Shown here piece by piece: positions 15,578 through 23,246 of a stretch of 33,741 nt of DNA. The notes below the pieces were generated by a model, which had not been told where the DNA came from, did no database searches, and saw only the letters and a list, made by a program, of their open reading frames with translations. Origin of the DNA: Akkermansia muciniphila (GTDB lineage Bacteria; Verrucomicrobiota; Verrucomicrobiia; Limisphaerales; UBA9464); contig CAMCYJ010000032.1 in the NCBI GenBank assembly GCA_945883815.1, positions 1 through 33,741 of the forward strand, written 5' to 3'. Position numbers and translations under genes: made by a program. Within the stretch, counting starts at the first letter, position 1, and every line of letters begins with the position of its first letter.

Positions 15578-17349
15578 GTCAGGCCGCCTCCTCGGGATTC
15601 GATGTCGGCCTGCAAGGGCAGTTGAAGGCAGGACGGATGGTCCGGATCGTGGAGGAGTTGCTGCTGATTTTGGATCCAGTCCCACGAATCGGCGGCCTCG
15701 GGCGACACCGTCGAACCTGGATTTCGATCATACAGCGGGAAGGCACTGCCGCTGACGACTAAGCGCAGGCGTTCGCCGGGTGCGAAGACGCAGTGCGTGG
15801 GTTCGAGGTCAAACTCCCAGCACTGCACCCGATCCGGCTCCAGCCCCTTGGGACCGAAGAGCCAAGAGCCCCGGGCGATGCCCAGGCAGACGTTGTATGA
15901 GCGTCCATCCGGGAGCACTCGGACCAGTTTGGCCACCAGGTCAGCCGAGGCGGTCCGACTCGTGGCATGCAGGCTGACCCGGGGTCGTCCGGCGACGCGC
16001 ACGGCTTCAGTGAGAATCGGGCTGGTGTAGGCCAGGACATTGTTCATGGAGTCCTGGCGGTTCTGGATGAAGGGGCCCGGAGCCGCTCCGGGTCCGGGAG
16101 CGGCGGCCGGCACTTCCGGCTCGTAGACGAAACCGTCGCGCGGGCGCATTCCCGACGGAGGCTCGGGGCCCAGTCGCCCATCACCCTGGATGGAGTTGGC
16201 CCGTCCGTCGGAATCCAGGAACCACCGTTGCACAGCACGGGTGCCACCCGTCCGCTGAGGCCAGGAAGCCAGTTTATGCCATCGGTTTTCGCCCAGCGCG
16301 AAGGAACGCACCGGTGGCTCTTGCTCGAATTCGCCGGTGTCCTTGAGCCAGTGGTTGAACCAGCGCAGCAGCAGCCGGTCGGTGTCCAGGATCGCGTCGG
16401 GTCCGTGGTCCACTTCGCCGCAATAACGACTCCAGGGAATGTGGTTCCAGGGACCGGCAACCAGGTACTGCGGCGCCTTCGATTCGGCCCGCAGGCGTTG
16501 GTAGAGCTGCTCGCTGCCGTCGAGGTAGGTGTCGTACCAACCCCAAAGGTGCAGGCACGGGATTCGGATGCGGTCCATCCGCGTGCTCACATCGTGTCGA
16601 GCCCACCAAGGACCGGCGGCGCGGTGGGTGGTCCAATCGCGATGGTAGGTGGGCAGACCTCGGGCCGTGAGTTCGCCGATCCGGGAGTAGGGGGCCGCGG
16701 CCAAGAGCGCCGGAAACCGGGTGGCGGCCTCCTCCAGGTGGCGACTGGCCGACTTGAGCCGCCGCTTGCGGGCATCGCCGCGGAGCAGTTGCAGCGCCCA
16801 GCCGACACTCGAAGCGAGGCGGTAGGCCCCTTGATGGTAGAACCATCCGGAAAACAAATCGCCCGCCGTCTGCGCCGGGGCGATGCACTGCAGCGCCGCA
16901 GGTGCTTCAGCCGCCGCCAGGAGTTGGGTCAGCCCCTGATAGCTGAACCCATACATACCGATGCGCCCGTTGCATTCTGGGCGACCGGACAACCACTCGA
17001 TGGTGGCATGGCCGTCGCGCCCCTCATGCCGGAAGGGATAGAATTCGCCAGTGCTTTCTCCACGCCCGCGCACGTCCTGAATGACCACATTGTAGCCCTG
17101 GGCGGCAAACCAGGCCGGCTGGGCATACACCACCGTGCTGGCCACGGCCCGGCCATAGGGTTGACGCATCAGGATCGTGGGAGCCGGACCAGGTTGTGGC
17201 GGGTAGTAGTGGTCGGACACCAGACGGGTGCCATCGGCCAATCGGAAACGCACCCCTCGTTCCACGGTGACGCCAGATCCGACCTCCACACGGATGCCGG
17301 CAGCCGGACTCCGGCTCCGAGGACTTCGTGCTGGGGAACGATTCGCCAC
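15574..17349 (-). CDS. CocE/NonD-family serine hydrolase
   Basis: Members of this alpha/beta-hydrolase family (X-Pro dipeptidyl-peptidase S15 domain plus a C-terminal jelly-roll) cleave esters or amides, including cocaine and beta-lactam side chains. The 591-residue protein shows the nucleophile S136 in GFSYQG, the oxyanion tyrosine region RQPYGR, the acid in GWYDTYLDGS and the base in GPWNHIPW. The C-terminal PepX_C-like domain includes SADLVAKLVRVLPDG. No signal peptide is seen. GTG at 17349 follows the creatininase stop by 9 bases, with an aagaga Shine-Dalgarno-like site. Context suggests it hydrolyses an intermediate of the imported compound. Confidence 0.9.
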   Translation of the reverse strand: MANRSPARSPRSRSPAAGIRVEVGSGVTVERGVRFRLADGTRLVSDHYYPPQPGPAPTILMRQPYGRAVASTVVYAQPAWFAAQGYNVVIQDVRGRGESTGEFYPFRHEGRDGHATIEWLSGRPECNGRIGMYGFSYQGLTQLLAAAEAPAALQCIAPAQTAGDLFSGWFYHQGAYRLASSVGWALQLLRGDARKRRLKSASRHLEEAATRFPALLAAAPYSRIGELTARGLPTYHRDWTTHRAAGPWWARHDVSTRMDRIRIPCLHLWGWYDTYLDGSEQLYQRLRAESKAPQYLVAGPWNHIPWSRYCGEVDHGPDAILDTDRLLLRWFNHWLKDTGEFEQEPPVRSFALGENRWHKLASWPQRTGGTRAVQRWFLDSDGRANSIQGDGRLGPEPPSGMRPRDGFVYEPEVPAAAPGPGAAPGPFIQNRQDSMNNVLAYTSPILTEAVRVAGRPRVSLHATSRTASADLVAKLVRVLPDGRSYNVCLGIARGSWLFGPKGLEPDRVQCWEFDLEPTHCVFAPGERLRLVVSGSAFPLYDRNPGSTVSPEAADSWDWIQNQQQLLHDPDHPSCLQLPLQADIESRGGGLT

Positions 17350-17358
17350 GATGTCTCT

Positions 17359-18147
17359 TTAGCGTTCCAGGATTTCCCGGAAGTCGTGCATCTCCACCAG
17401 CGCCCGAGCGATCCGATCACTCATGGCCTCACACCAGCGCCAGCCGTTCTCGGCGGTCGCGGGCGAGGGATCACCCATGACCCCGCTCGGGGCGATATCG
17501 CGGGTCAACCAAGAGAAGGTGGCGCTGGCGAACTCGGGTTTCAGAAGTCCCGGATCGCCAACTCGAGCGATGTAGTTGGAGGTGTACTGATCGGTGTGGA
17601 CCAACTCCGGAGTCCCGGCCAGCAGCAGGGCTGTCTCGACCTCGCCTGCGTGGAATCCATAAGCCGCCTCTTGAGCGCCAACTCCCTCGGCAGGACCGCC
17701 GCCGTACAGGCAGAAGGTGCGCAGACCCAACTCGTCGCGCAGGTCCCGGGCCATGACGTCGATGAGTGAATGGTTCCCACCATGGCTGTTGAAGAAGACC
17801 AGTCGCTGGAATCCGGCGGCCTTGAGGCTGCGACCCAAATCTCGCAGCACGGCCATGAAGGTGTCCCGGTGCAGGCTGAGGGTCCCCGGATACCCCACAT
17901 GCTCGTTGCTCTTGCCATAATGCACCGGAGCCAGCGCGTAGACCGGGAGGTCTTTCGGCAGCTTCTGGAGCGCATGTCCGAGCAACAAGTTGTTGATCAG
18001 GGTGTCGGTGGCCAGCGGCAGGTGATGCCCGTGCTGCTCGATGGCCGCTGTGGGCAGAACCATCAATGTCCGGTCGCGCGGCAGGGCATCGACCTGTTTC
18101 CAGGTGAGGTAGGGAAGGAAACGCTCGGGGGGGATCCAGGTCTTCAA
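17359..18147 (-). CDS. Creatininase-family amidohydrolase
   Basis: This family hydrolyses cyclic or linear amides: creatinine, formamidopyrimidines in riboflavin/F420 synthesis, and others. The 262-residue protein keeps the metal-site pattern: E37 and H39 in AIEQHGHHLPL, D48 in LATDT, the SHGGNH motif, and the glutamate of FHAGEVETA. The TTG start at 18147 gives the usual N-terminal LTWKQVDAL strand. It lies 19 bases after the FAD oxidase gene and 9 before the CocE-type gene. In this setting, opening a lactam or imide ring of the imported heterocycle is plausible, but the substrate is unknown. Confidence 0.9.
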   Translation of the reverse strand: MKTWIPPERFLPYLTWKQVDALPRDRTLMVLPTAAIEQHGHHLPLATDTLINNLLLGHALQKLPKDLPVYALAPVHYGKSNEHVGYPGTLSLHRDTFMAVLRDLGRSLKAAGFQRLVFFNSHGGNHSLIDVMARDLRDELGLRTFCLYGGGPAEGVGAQEAAYGFHAGEVETALLLAGTPELVHTDQYTSNYIARVGDPGLLKPEFASATFSWLTRDIAPSGVMGDPSPATAENGWRWCEAMSDRIARALVEMHDFREILER

Positions 18148-18166
18148 GGCAGTGGTTGGAAGGGTT

Positions 18167-19585
18167 TCAGGCGGAAACAGTTTGGGGACCGGTCGTCGGG
18201 AGGCAGTCTTGCGGAGCCTCGGTTACCGCAGGGTTGTTGGCGGCCTCGGGTGTGAAGTCGCGCATCTTGCCCGGATTGAGCAGCCCCCGGGGATCGTACA
18301 GTTCCTTGGCCCGGCGCTTGGCATCATCGGGGCGCCATCGCCCCGAGGCCTCCAGGAAATTGACATGGGGATTGGCCACGGAGACTCCGATGCTGGCGCA
18401 GAAATCAATCATCCCCTGGAGCCGCTGGTCATCGGTGTAGCGGACGACGGGGATGGCTCCCGGAGTGATGATGCCGCCGGAGCGCACGAATTCGATGTGC
18501 AGCAGGAAGTCGTTTCCGTAGCGGGCCTTGAGAGCCCGGAACTGGCTCCGAGCCTCCGTGGCCGAGAACCCGCACTGCAAGTAGGTCAGCGACGGGTCCT
18601 GCTTCAGGGCCCAGAGCGTGGTGTGGTTCCAGGTGTAGTCGCTGAGCTGTGCTCCGCGTCGTGGTTCCGAGAACGGTGCGATGAAACAGGGATCACCGCC
18701 CGCGTTGCGGGCCGCGTCGGCCAGGCGCTGCAACTGATCGTCGGCAACTTCGATGAAGCACACCGCCTTGCCCGATGGGAGCCACTTCAACAACGGGATG
18801 AACGAGCCTGGAATCGGCCACTCGAAGACCGTCGCCAGGCGCTTCCGGAACGAATCATTGCGAGCGATGGCCTCGGTGAAATCGAAGGCCCCGGCAAATT
18901 CATCGAAGGCTACGGCGAGTTGTCCCCAGTCGGTCTTGGGAGCCAGGCGCAGCTCGACTTCGATGATGATGCCATTGGTGCCCCAGGCATGCAGCACCTG
19001 GAAGATGTCGGCTCCACTCAGACGCACCTCCCGGGGCTCGGCCTCCAGCGTCAGCACGGTGAGTGAATGCACGGTGCCGTTTTCACGCAGAGCGCCCCAT
19101 TCGATACTGCCGATGCCTCCGGAGCCACCGGCGCAAAATCCGGCCACGCTGGCTTTCACATAGGTGCTCGGGTAACAGCGCAGTTCCCAGCCGGACTGCC
19201 GCGCGACCCGTTCGATGGCTCCCAGTCGGGCCGCCGGATCACACGTCACGATGCCTTCCGTGCTGATGGAGTGGATCGTGTCCAGCGCAGCCAAATCCAT
19301 CACCATGCCTCCGTGTGTGGGGATGCACTGGCCATAGTTGCCTGTGCCGGCTCCGCGCAGCGTCAGGGGAATTCGTCGCTGGTGGGCCAAGCGGACCAAG
19401 GCGACGACCTCATTTCGGGTGGTTGGCTGGACCACCACTTCGGCCAGCTTGTCCGAAAGGTCTCGCTTGAGGACGGGCGAGTACCAGTAGAAGTCCCGGC
19501 TCAAGGATTCGAGTCGCTCGGCAGCGGTGATGATGCGCTCAGCGGGAAGCAGTTCGGCCAGGGCGTTGAAATCAGCAGTGGTCAT
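18167..19585 (-). CDS. FAD-linked oxidase (FAD_binding_4/GlcD-like)
   Basis: The 472-residue protein has the PCMH-type FAD-binding fold of the vanillyl-alcohol oxidase/GlcD group. The pyrophosphate loop is RGAGTGNYGQ (about 77-86), followed by STYVKASVAGFCAGGSGGIG and, at the C-terminus, the family signature LLNPGKM. It should oxidise a small-molecule C-H, C-N or alcohol group and pass electrons to O2 or a carrier. ATG at 19585 is well placed; the upstream deaminase gene ends 48 bp before it. No signal peptide is present, so it is cytoplasmic. Substrate unknown. Confidence 0.9.
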   Translation of the reverse strand: MTTADFNALAELLPAERIITAAERLESLSRDFYWYSPVLKRDLSDKLAEVVVQPTTRNEVVALVRLAHQRRIPLTLRGAGTGNYGQCIPTHGGMVMDLAALDTIHSISTEGIVTCDPAARLGAIERVARQSGWELRCYPSTYVKASVAGFCAGGSGGIGSIEWGALRENGTVHSLTVLTLEAEPREVRLSGADIFQVLHAWGTNGIIIEVELRLAPKTDWGQLAVAFDEFAGAFDFTEAIARNDSFRKRLATVFEWPIPGSFIPLLKWLPSGKAVCFIEVADDQLQRLADAARNAGGDPCFIAPFSEPRRGAQLSDYTWNHTTLWALKQDPSLTYLQCGFSATEARSQFRALKARYGNDFLLHIEFVRSGGIITPGAIPVVRYTDDQRLQGMIDFCASIGVSVANPHVNFLEASGRWRPDDAKRRAKELYDPRGLLNPGKMRDFTPEAANNPAVTEAPQDCLPTTGPQTVSA

Positions 19586-19633
19586 GCGGTATGAAAAAAT
19601 GAGGAGGAGGGGGCAGGGCAGCAGAGATTAGCC

Positions 19634-20176
19634 TCAGGAGCGCAACGGCTTCGCTGCGGTCCGGCGCGACTTCTTCCAGAGGGCCATGGCCTCGGCCATG
19701 CGGGGGTCTTCGAAGAGGGCGACGCAACTGGCCCGGGCCACCGGCCCGTCGACGCGGCAATCCATGTCGGAGCGCTGTTCGAGTTGCCGGGCCGACACAT
19801 GGATTTGGGCGCAGTGTCGGGTCGCATCGGCGATGGTCGCTCCGAAAACCACTCGGTCCACGCCCGACCACAGCGCCATGGCCATGCACATGGGGCAGGG
19901 CTCGCAAGTCGTGTAGAGAGTGTGGCCCGCAAGGCTGGGTTTCTTGAGCCGCTTGCAGGCAGCGCGCATGGCGCGGACCTCGGCGTGACTGGAGGGATCG
20001 TTCTCTTGGCGCACGGCGTTGAGTCGACGCAGAACCAGGCGACCGGAGTCGGTCTCAACCACCGAGGAACCGAATGGAGACTGCGCCTCGGTGCCCAGAC
20101 GGGCTCGGGTGAATTCGACGAGAGACTGCATCTGCGCCAGATCCGCCTCGCGTGAGACTTGGTGGTTTGGGGCCAT
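19634..20176 (-). CDS. Guanine/cytosine deaminase-like zinc deaminase
   Basis: The protein is a cytidine/deoxycytidylate deaminase-fold enzyme closest in motif style to bacterial GuaD-type guanine deaminases. The zinc ligands and proton shuttle are H64-A-E66 (SSHAEVRAMRAACKRL) and the PCxxC pair C94/C97 (CEPCPMC). ATG at 20176 gives 180 residues, with AGGT about 9 bases upstream; a later ATG at 20131 is possible. It is the first gene of the eight-gene minus-strand operon. Deamination of an exocyclic amino group on a purine-like ring is the expected reaction. A tRNA-editing (TadA) role is less likely because of the catabolic setting. Confidence 0.87.
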   Translation of the reverse strand: MAPNHQVSREADLAQMQSLVEFTRARLGTEAQSPFGSSVVETDSGRLVLRRLNAVRQENDPSSHAEVRAMRAACKRLKKPSLAGHTLYTTCEPCPMCMAMALWSGVDRVVFGATIADATRHCAQIHVSARQLEQRSDMDCRVDGPVARASCVALFEDPRMAEAMALWKKSRRTAAKPLRS

Positions 20177-20318
20177 CGCAAGGACCTGTTCAGCACACGG
20201 TGTTCCACTCGACTTCGGGTCGTGACAACTGAGCGAAAACAACCTGTGAGGGGTCGTCCTCCGGTCTTGCTGAGGGGAGTCGCAACGAGTTCGGCGTCCG
20301 TTCTCTGCCCACGATGGA

Positions 20319-20346
20319 CAAAACAAAACACCGCTGCAGCAGCGGT
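20319..20346 (-). terminator. Hairpin with T-rich tail: candidate attenuator in the deaminase operon leader
   Basis: On the minus strand, accgct-gctgc-agcggt (20346-20330) is followed by gttttgttttgt. The 6-bp stem and interrupted T-run make a modest intrinsic terminator about 155 bp upstream of the deaminase start. If functional, it would control all eight downstream genes. Confidence 0.35.
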
Positions 20347-20381
20347 CGGGCGTCTGCAGTTTTCCTAAACTCTGAAATCAA

Positions 20382-20409
20382 TTCATAATTTGTTCAGTCA
20401 ATCAGTTAA
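20382..20409 (-). promoter_or_regulatory. Weak candidate sigma-70 promoter for the minus-strand operon
   Basis: Read on the minus strand, TTAACT (20409-20404) and TATGAA (20387-20382) are 16 bp apart; each matches 4 of 6 consensus bases. The site lies in the AT-rich patch, upstream of the candidate attenuator. Confidence 0.25.
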
Positions 20410-20429
20410 CGCATTCATTCCACCCCGGG

Positions 20430-20441
20430 AACCGCGCGGTT
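20430..20441. promoter_or_regulatory. Perfect 12-bp palindrome, candidate activator site
   Basis: AACCGCGCGGTT is fully self-complementary. It lies about 150 bp upstream of the start point expected from the sigma-54 promoter, a normal distance for an enhancer bound by an NtrC-type activator. Binding is inferred, not shown. Confidence 0.4.
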
Positions 20442-20562
20442 GGGATGGTTCGGAAAGCACCGGTTATTCACGGAAGTTGCCGCAAATGCCCCTTCGTGGG
20501 GATTCCTGGGTCGAGCACGCACTCGTCATGATGACCCCGGCTCGCCTGATCCAAAACGAGGC

Positions 20563-20578
20563 TGGCATGAGGTTTGCA
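20563..20578 (+). promoter_or_regulatory. Sigma-54 (RpoN) promoter upstream of the TonB receptor gene
   Basis: The 16-base sequence TGGCATGAGGTTTGCA agrees at every defined position with the sigma-54 consensus TGGCAYRNNNNTTGCW. The -24 GG is at 20564-20565 and the -12 GC at 20576-20577, exactly 10 bases apart. The predicted start point is near 20589, leaving a 60-base leader before the receptor ATG. A sigma-54 activator gene lies at 27299 in the same locus. Confidence 0.75.
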
Positions 20579-20648
20579 AGTCGGGATTGGCAGCGTCTGA
20601 CCCTCGTTGCACCCAAACAACCCAACTCATCCTCCGTACCCACACCCC

Positions 20649-23087
20649 ATGAAACCCTCCCTATGGTTGCCGATCCGAATCGGATCGCTTGCCGCCCTTG
20701 CTCTGGCATCGGGCGGCTCAGCCCTGGCACAAAGTGCTGGTTCCACAAATGTTCTGGACAAGGTCGTCGTCGAAGGCTTGTCCCTCGAAGAGACGGTTTT
20801 GCCGACGGCTCGTCCGGTCGAGTCGGTCATGGGTGACGACCGCAGTATTTTGGAGACCCCGCGCTCGGTGTCGCTCGTGACCAAGGCCCAGATGGAAGCC
20901 CGCGCGATTTCGCGTGCCACCGATTTCAATCAGTACTCCCCGGGCGTTTACACCCCGTCCCGTTACGGTTTGGCCAACGTGCCAGTCATACGCGGTGACC
21001 TTTCGGAAATTTACCAAAACGGTCAGCGGACGATTTACAGCCGCAATTCCATGCTCGCCAGCTTCAACGGCGTGGAGGCCATGGACATCGTCAAGGGACC
21101 CGGTTCCGCGGTTTACGGCCCCCAAGGACAAGGCCCGGGCGGTTATGTGAACTTCGTCACCAAGCTTCCTTACTTTGATGGTTTCCACGGAGAAGTGCTG
21201 AGCCGCTGGGGAACCTACGTTCCCGGTGGTCAGAGCTACTTCAACCCGGAGTGGGGCATCGATTTCGGCGGACCCATCAACGACAAGTTGGCCTTCCGTG
21301 TGAGCTACCTCGGACGCGAGGCCGAGGGCTACTACCGGAACGTGAAGGACAACACGCAGGATATCTTCACGGCCCTGACCTGGAAGGCCACTGAGAAGCT
21401 GACCGTCGACTGGAACGCCCAGTTCTACACATCCCGTTTCAACGAGGTCATCGGTATCAACCGTGTCACCCAGGAGTTGATTGATGACTGGCTGTACATC
21501 GCCGGCCCAGTGCTTCCCAACAACCGCTTCGGCGACCCGCTCACGTCCATTGGCAGGTTCGGCCAGAACGCCAACTTCGCGCTGCTCAACACCAACCTCG
21601 CCACGCGGGTGAAGGTTTATCCGTGGCAGACCATCAATGCCCCGTTCGACAGCGCGGCGGGCCAGAAGTTCTCTTCGCAGCTCATCGCCAATTACCAGAT
21701 CAACGACTTCGGAAAAATCGTCAACCGGACCTATGGCGAGACCATGGAGTCCCGCAAGGCCTCGGGTTATGGCTATACCGAATGGGTGCCGGAAAACTGG
21801 ATGGCCAACAACCGTTCGGAGCTCCACTACGAAATCACGCCGGCTGTCGCCAATTATGAGCTGCCCATCAAGACCATCAGCGGTGTGGACTTGCGTTACC
21901 AGTCGCTCGTGTCCTATCAGGATTTCGGTGTCGAACCGTTCTTCCTCTACGACGTCACCCAGCCGCCTTCAACGTTCCGGTTGCCTCCCACCCCGCTGGT
22001 GACCACCTACGGCGGAAGTTCACTCATGGTGCCGGGTGCTCCGGGCTACGGCTCGAACGGGTTTGGAGCGGGCGATCAGAATTCCGAGATCGCTCAGAGC
22101 GGCTTCTTCACCCAGTGGGACATGAAGCTGCACGACAAGTTCTCCATCATCGCTGGTGGCCGTGGCGACCTCATCGGTGCCCAGGCCAAGAGTCCGGAGT
22201 ACGTCGGCAAGGCTGCCGGTTCGAACTACAATGTCTCCACCGATGTCTTCAACACCTCGGTCTTCATCAGCGGTATCTACAAATGGACGCCAGTCCTCAC
22301 CAGCTACGCCACTTACAACGTGGTCAATGCCATTCAGGGCAGTGCGAATTTCGGCGGCGTGAACGCCACCGGCAACACCCGCTCGGCGCTCGAGAAGTCG
22401 CTCTCGACCGAGAGCGAGCTGGTCGAGTTCGGCTCCAAGGCCAGCCTTCTGGACAACAAGGTGTTCCTGAGCGCTTCCGTCTTTCAGCAGACCCGTCAGG
22501 CGCCTCAGCTCGTTGGTGACCCGATCGGCATCGAGACCATGGGCTTGGAGTTGGAGTCCTTCTACCAGCCCAACCGCAACTTCAACGCCAGCGCCAACTT
22601 CACCTTCCAGAACGCGGAGCAGGACGACTTCGGCTATCAGCAGACCTACAATTATCGGGATGGTTACCCGGTGGGATTCTTGGTGGACGGCACCTCGGGC
22701 ACCGGTAGCGGATCACCCAATTACAACAGCCGTGGACCCAACACCCCGGCGCGCGCCTTCGGCAAGACTCGGGCGGCCAGTGTGCCTCAGGTGATGTTCA
22801 ACTCCTACGTCACCTATCAGTTGGACAACGGCTTTGGCGCCAGCTTCGGCCCGCAAGTCACCGGTGAACAGTGGCAGAACCAAGAAGGCTCGCTGCGCAT
22901 CCCCATGCAGTACGTCATCAACGCCTTCGTGTTCTACCGCCAGCCGAAGTGGGACGTGCAAATCAACTTCTTCAACATTACCGACCAGCGGAACTGGACT
23001 TCCATCGATCCGAGTTTCGCCGGCAATGACGTGATTTATCCGGAACAACCGTTCCGGATCAGTGGTCAGATCCGTTTCCGGTTCTGA
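20649..23087 (+). CDS. TonB-dependent outer-membrane receptor
   Basis: This outer-membrane beta-barrel takes up a scarce ligand using TonB-ExbBD energy. ATG at 20649 opens a Sec signal peptide (MKPSLWLPIRIGSLAALALA, cleavage about GSALAQ). A plug domain follows (VVVEGLSLEETVLPTA through IVKGPGSAVYGPQG), then a long barrel ending in the aromatic terminus QIRFRF. The mature size suits the siderophore/vitamin-receptor class (812 residues in total). The 14 codons upstream of 20649 lack signal character. A sigma-54 promoter precedes the gene and a terminator follows. Ligand unknown; the linked importers suggest a heterocycle rather than a siderophore. Confidence 0.93.
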   Translation: MKPSLWLPIRIGSLAALALASGGSALAQSAGSTNVLDKVVVEGLSLEETVLPTARPVESVMGDDRSILETPRSVSLVTKAQMEARAISRATDFNQYSPGVYTPSRYGLANVPVIRGDLSEIYQNGQRTIYSRNSMLASFNGVEAMDIVKGPGSAVYGPQGQGPGGYVNFVTKLPYFDGFHGEVLSRWGTYVPGGQSYFNPEWGIDFGGPINDKLAFRVSYLGREAEGYYRNVKDNTQDIFTALTWKATEKLTVDWNAQFYTSRFNEVIGINRVTQELIDDWLYIAGPVLPNNRFGDPLTSIGRFGQNANFALLNTNLATRVKVYPWQTINAPFDSAAGQKFSSQLIANYQINDFGKIVNRTYGETMESRKASGYGYTEWVPENWMANNRSELHYEITPAVANYELPIKTISGVDLRYQSLVSYQDFGVEPFFLYDVTQPPSTFRLPPTPLVTTYGGSSLMVPGAPGYGSNGFGAGDQNSEIAQSGFFTQWDMKLHDKFSIIAGGRGDLIGAQAKSPEYVGKAAGSNYNVSTDVFNTSVFISGIYKWTPVLTSYATYNVVNAIQGSANFGGVNATGNTRSALEKSLSTESELVEFGSKASLLDNKVFLSASVFQQTRQAPQLVGDPIGIETMGLELESFYQPNRNFNASANFTFQNAEQDDFGYQQTYNYRDGYPVGFLVDGTSGTGSGSPNYNSRGPNTPARAFGKTRAASVPQVMFNSYVTYQLDNGFGASFGPQVTGEQWQNQEGSLRIPMQYVINAFVFYRQPKWDVQINFFNITDQRNWTSIDPSFAGNDVIYPEQPFRISGQIRFRF

Positions 23088-23105
23088 TCATTTCCTGAGT
23101 GCGCG

Positions 23106-23143
23106 GGCCCCCGGCTGTGGTGTGTGCGGCCGGGGGCCTTTTT
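23106..23143 (+). terminator. Rho-independent terminator after the TonB receptor gene
   Basis: ggcccccggc (23106-23115) pairs perfectly with gccgggggcc (23129-23138) across a 13-base loop, followed by T5 (23139-23143). It separates the receptor gene from the downstream binding-protein set. Confidence 0.9.
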
Positions 23144-23212
23144 CAGAGTTGAACCCATGAAAACCCTGCATGGTTCCGCCCAAAATGTCCGGTTTTTCCG
23201 CGATGCGTTGAC

Positions 23213-23228
23213 TGGGGTTGGCCTTGCA
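23213..23228 (+). promoter_or_regulatory. Possible second sigma-54 promoter (partial match)
   Basis: TGGGGTTGGCCTTGCA has the GG-N10-GC spacing and a perfect TTGCA -12 element, but the -24 element is TGGGG, not TGGCA. It lies between the terminator and the next gene. The predicted start point (about 23239) is only about 8 bases from the ATG I chose, which weakens the case. Confidence 0.3.
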
Positions 23229-23246
23229 CAGCCGGTGACACCAGCG

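Larger units (their letters stand above)
20177..20648. other. Divergent regulatory region between the two catabolic gene sets
   Basis: About 470 bp with no convincing gene. It contains an AT-rich patch (about 20360-20420), a hairpin with a T-rich tail on the minus strand, a 12-bp perfect palindrome and a consensus sigma-54 promoter facing the TonB receptor gene; each is listed separately. Several shorter inverted repeats at 20480-20570 (for example gtcat-g-atgac) suggest structured DNA or RNA. I recognise no known riboswitch. Confidence 0.7.

Noticed and set aside
15967-17769. 600-residue plus-strand frame opposite the CocE-type and creatininase genes
   Set aside because: High-GC antisense frame without recognisable motifs; both minus-strand genes have clear catalytic residues.
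20480-20600. TPP or NMT1/xanthine-type riboswitch before the TonB gene
   Set aside because: cctgatcc and ctggcatgagg recall parts of a thi-box, but the CTGAGA core and pairing partners are missing, and ctggcatgagg is better explained by the sigma-54 promoter. An Infernal search with the Rfam TPP and NMT1 models would settle it.
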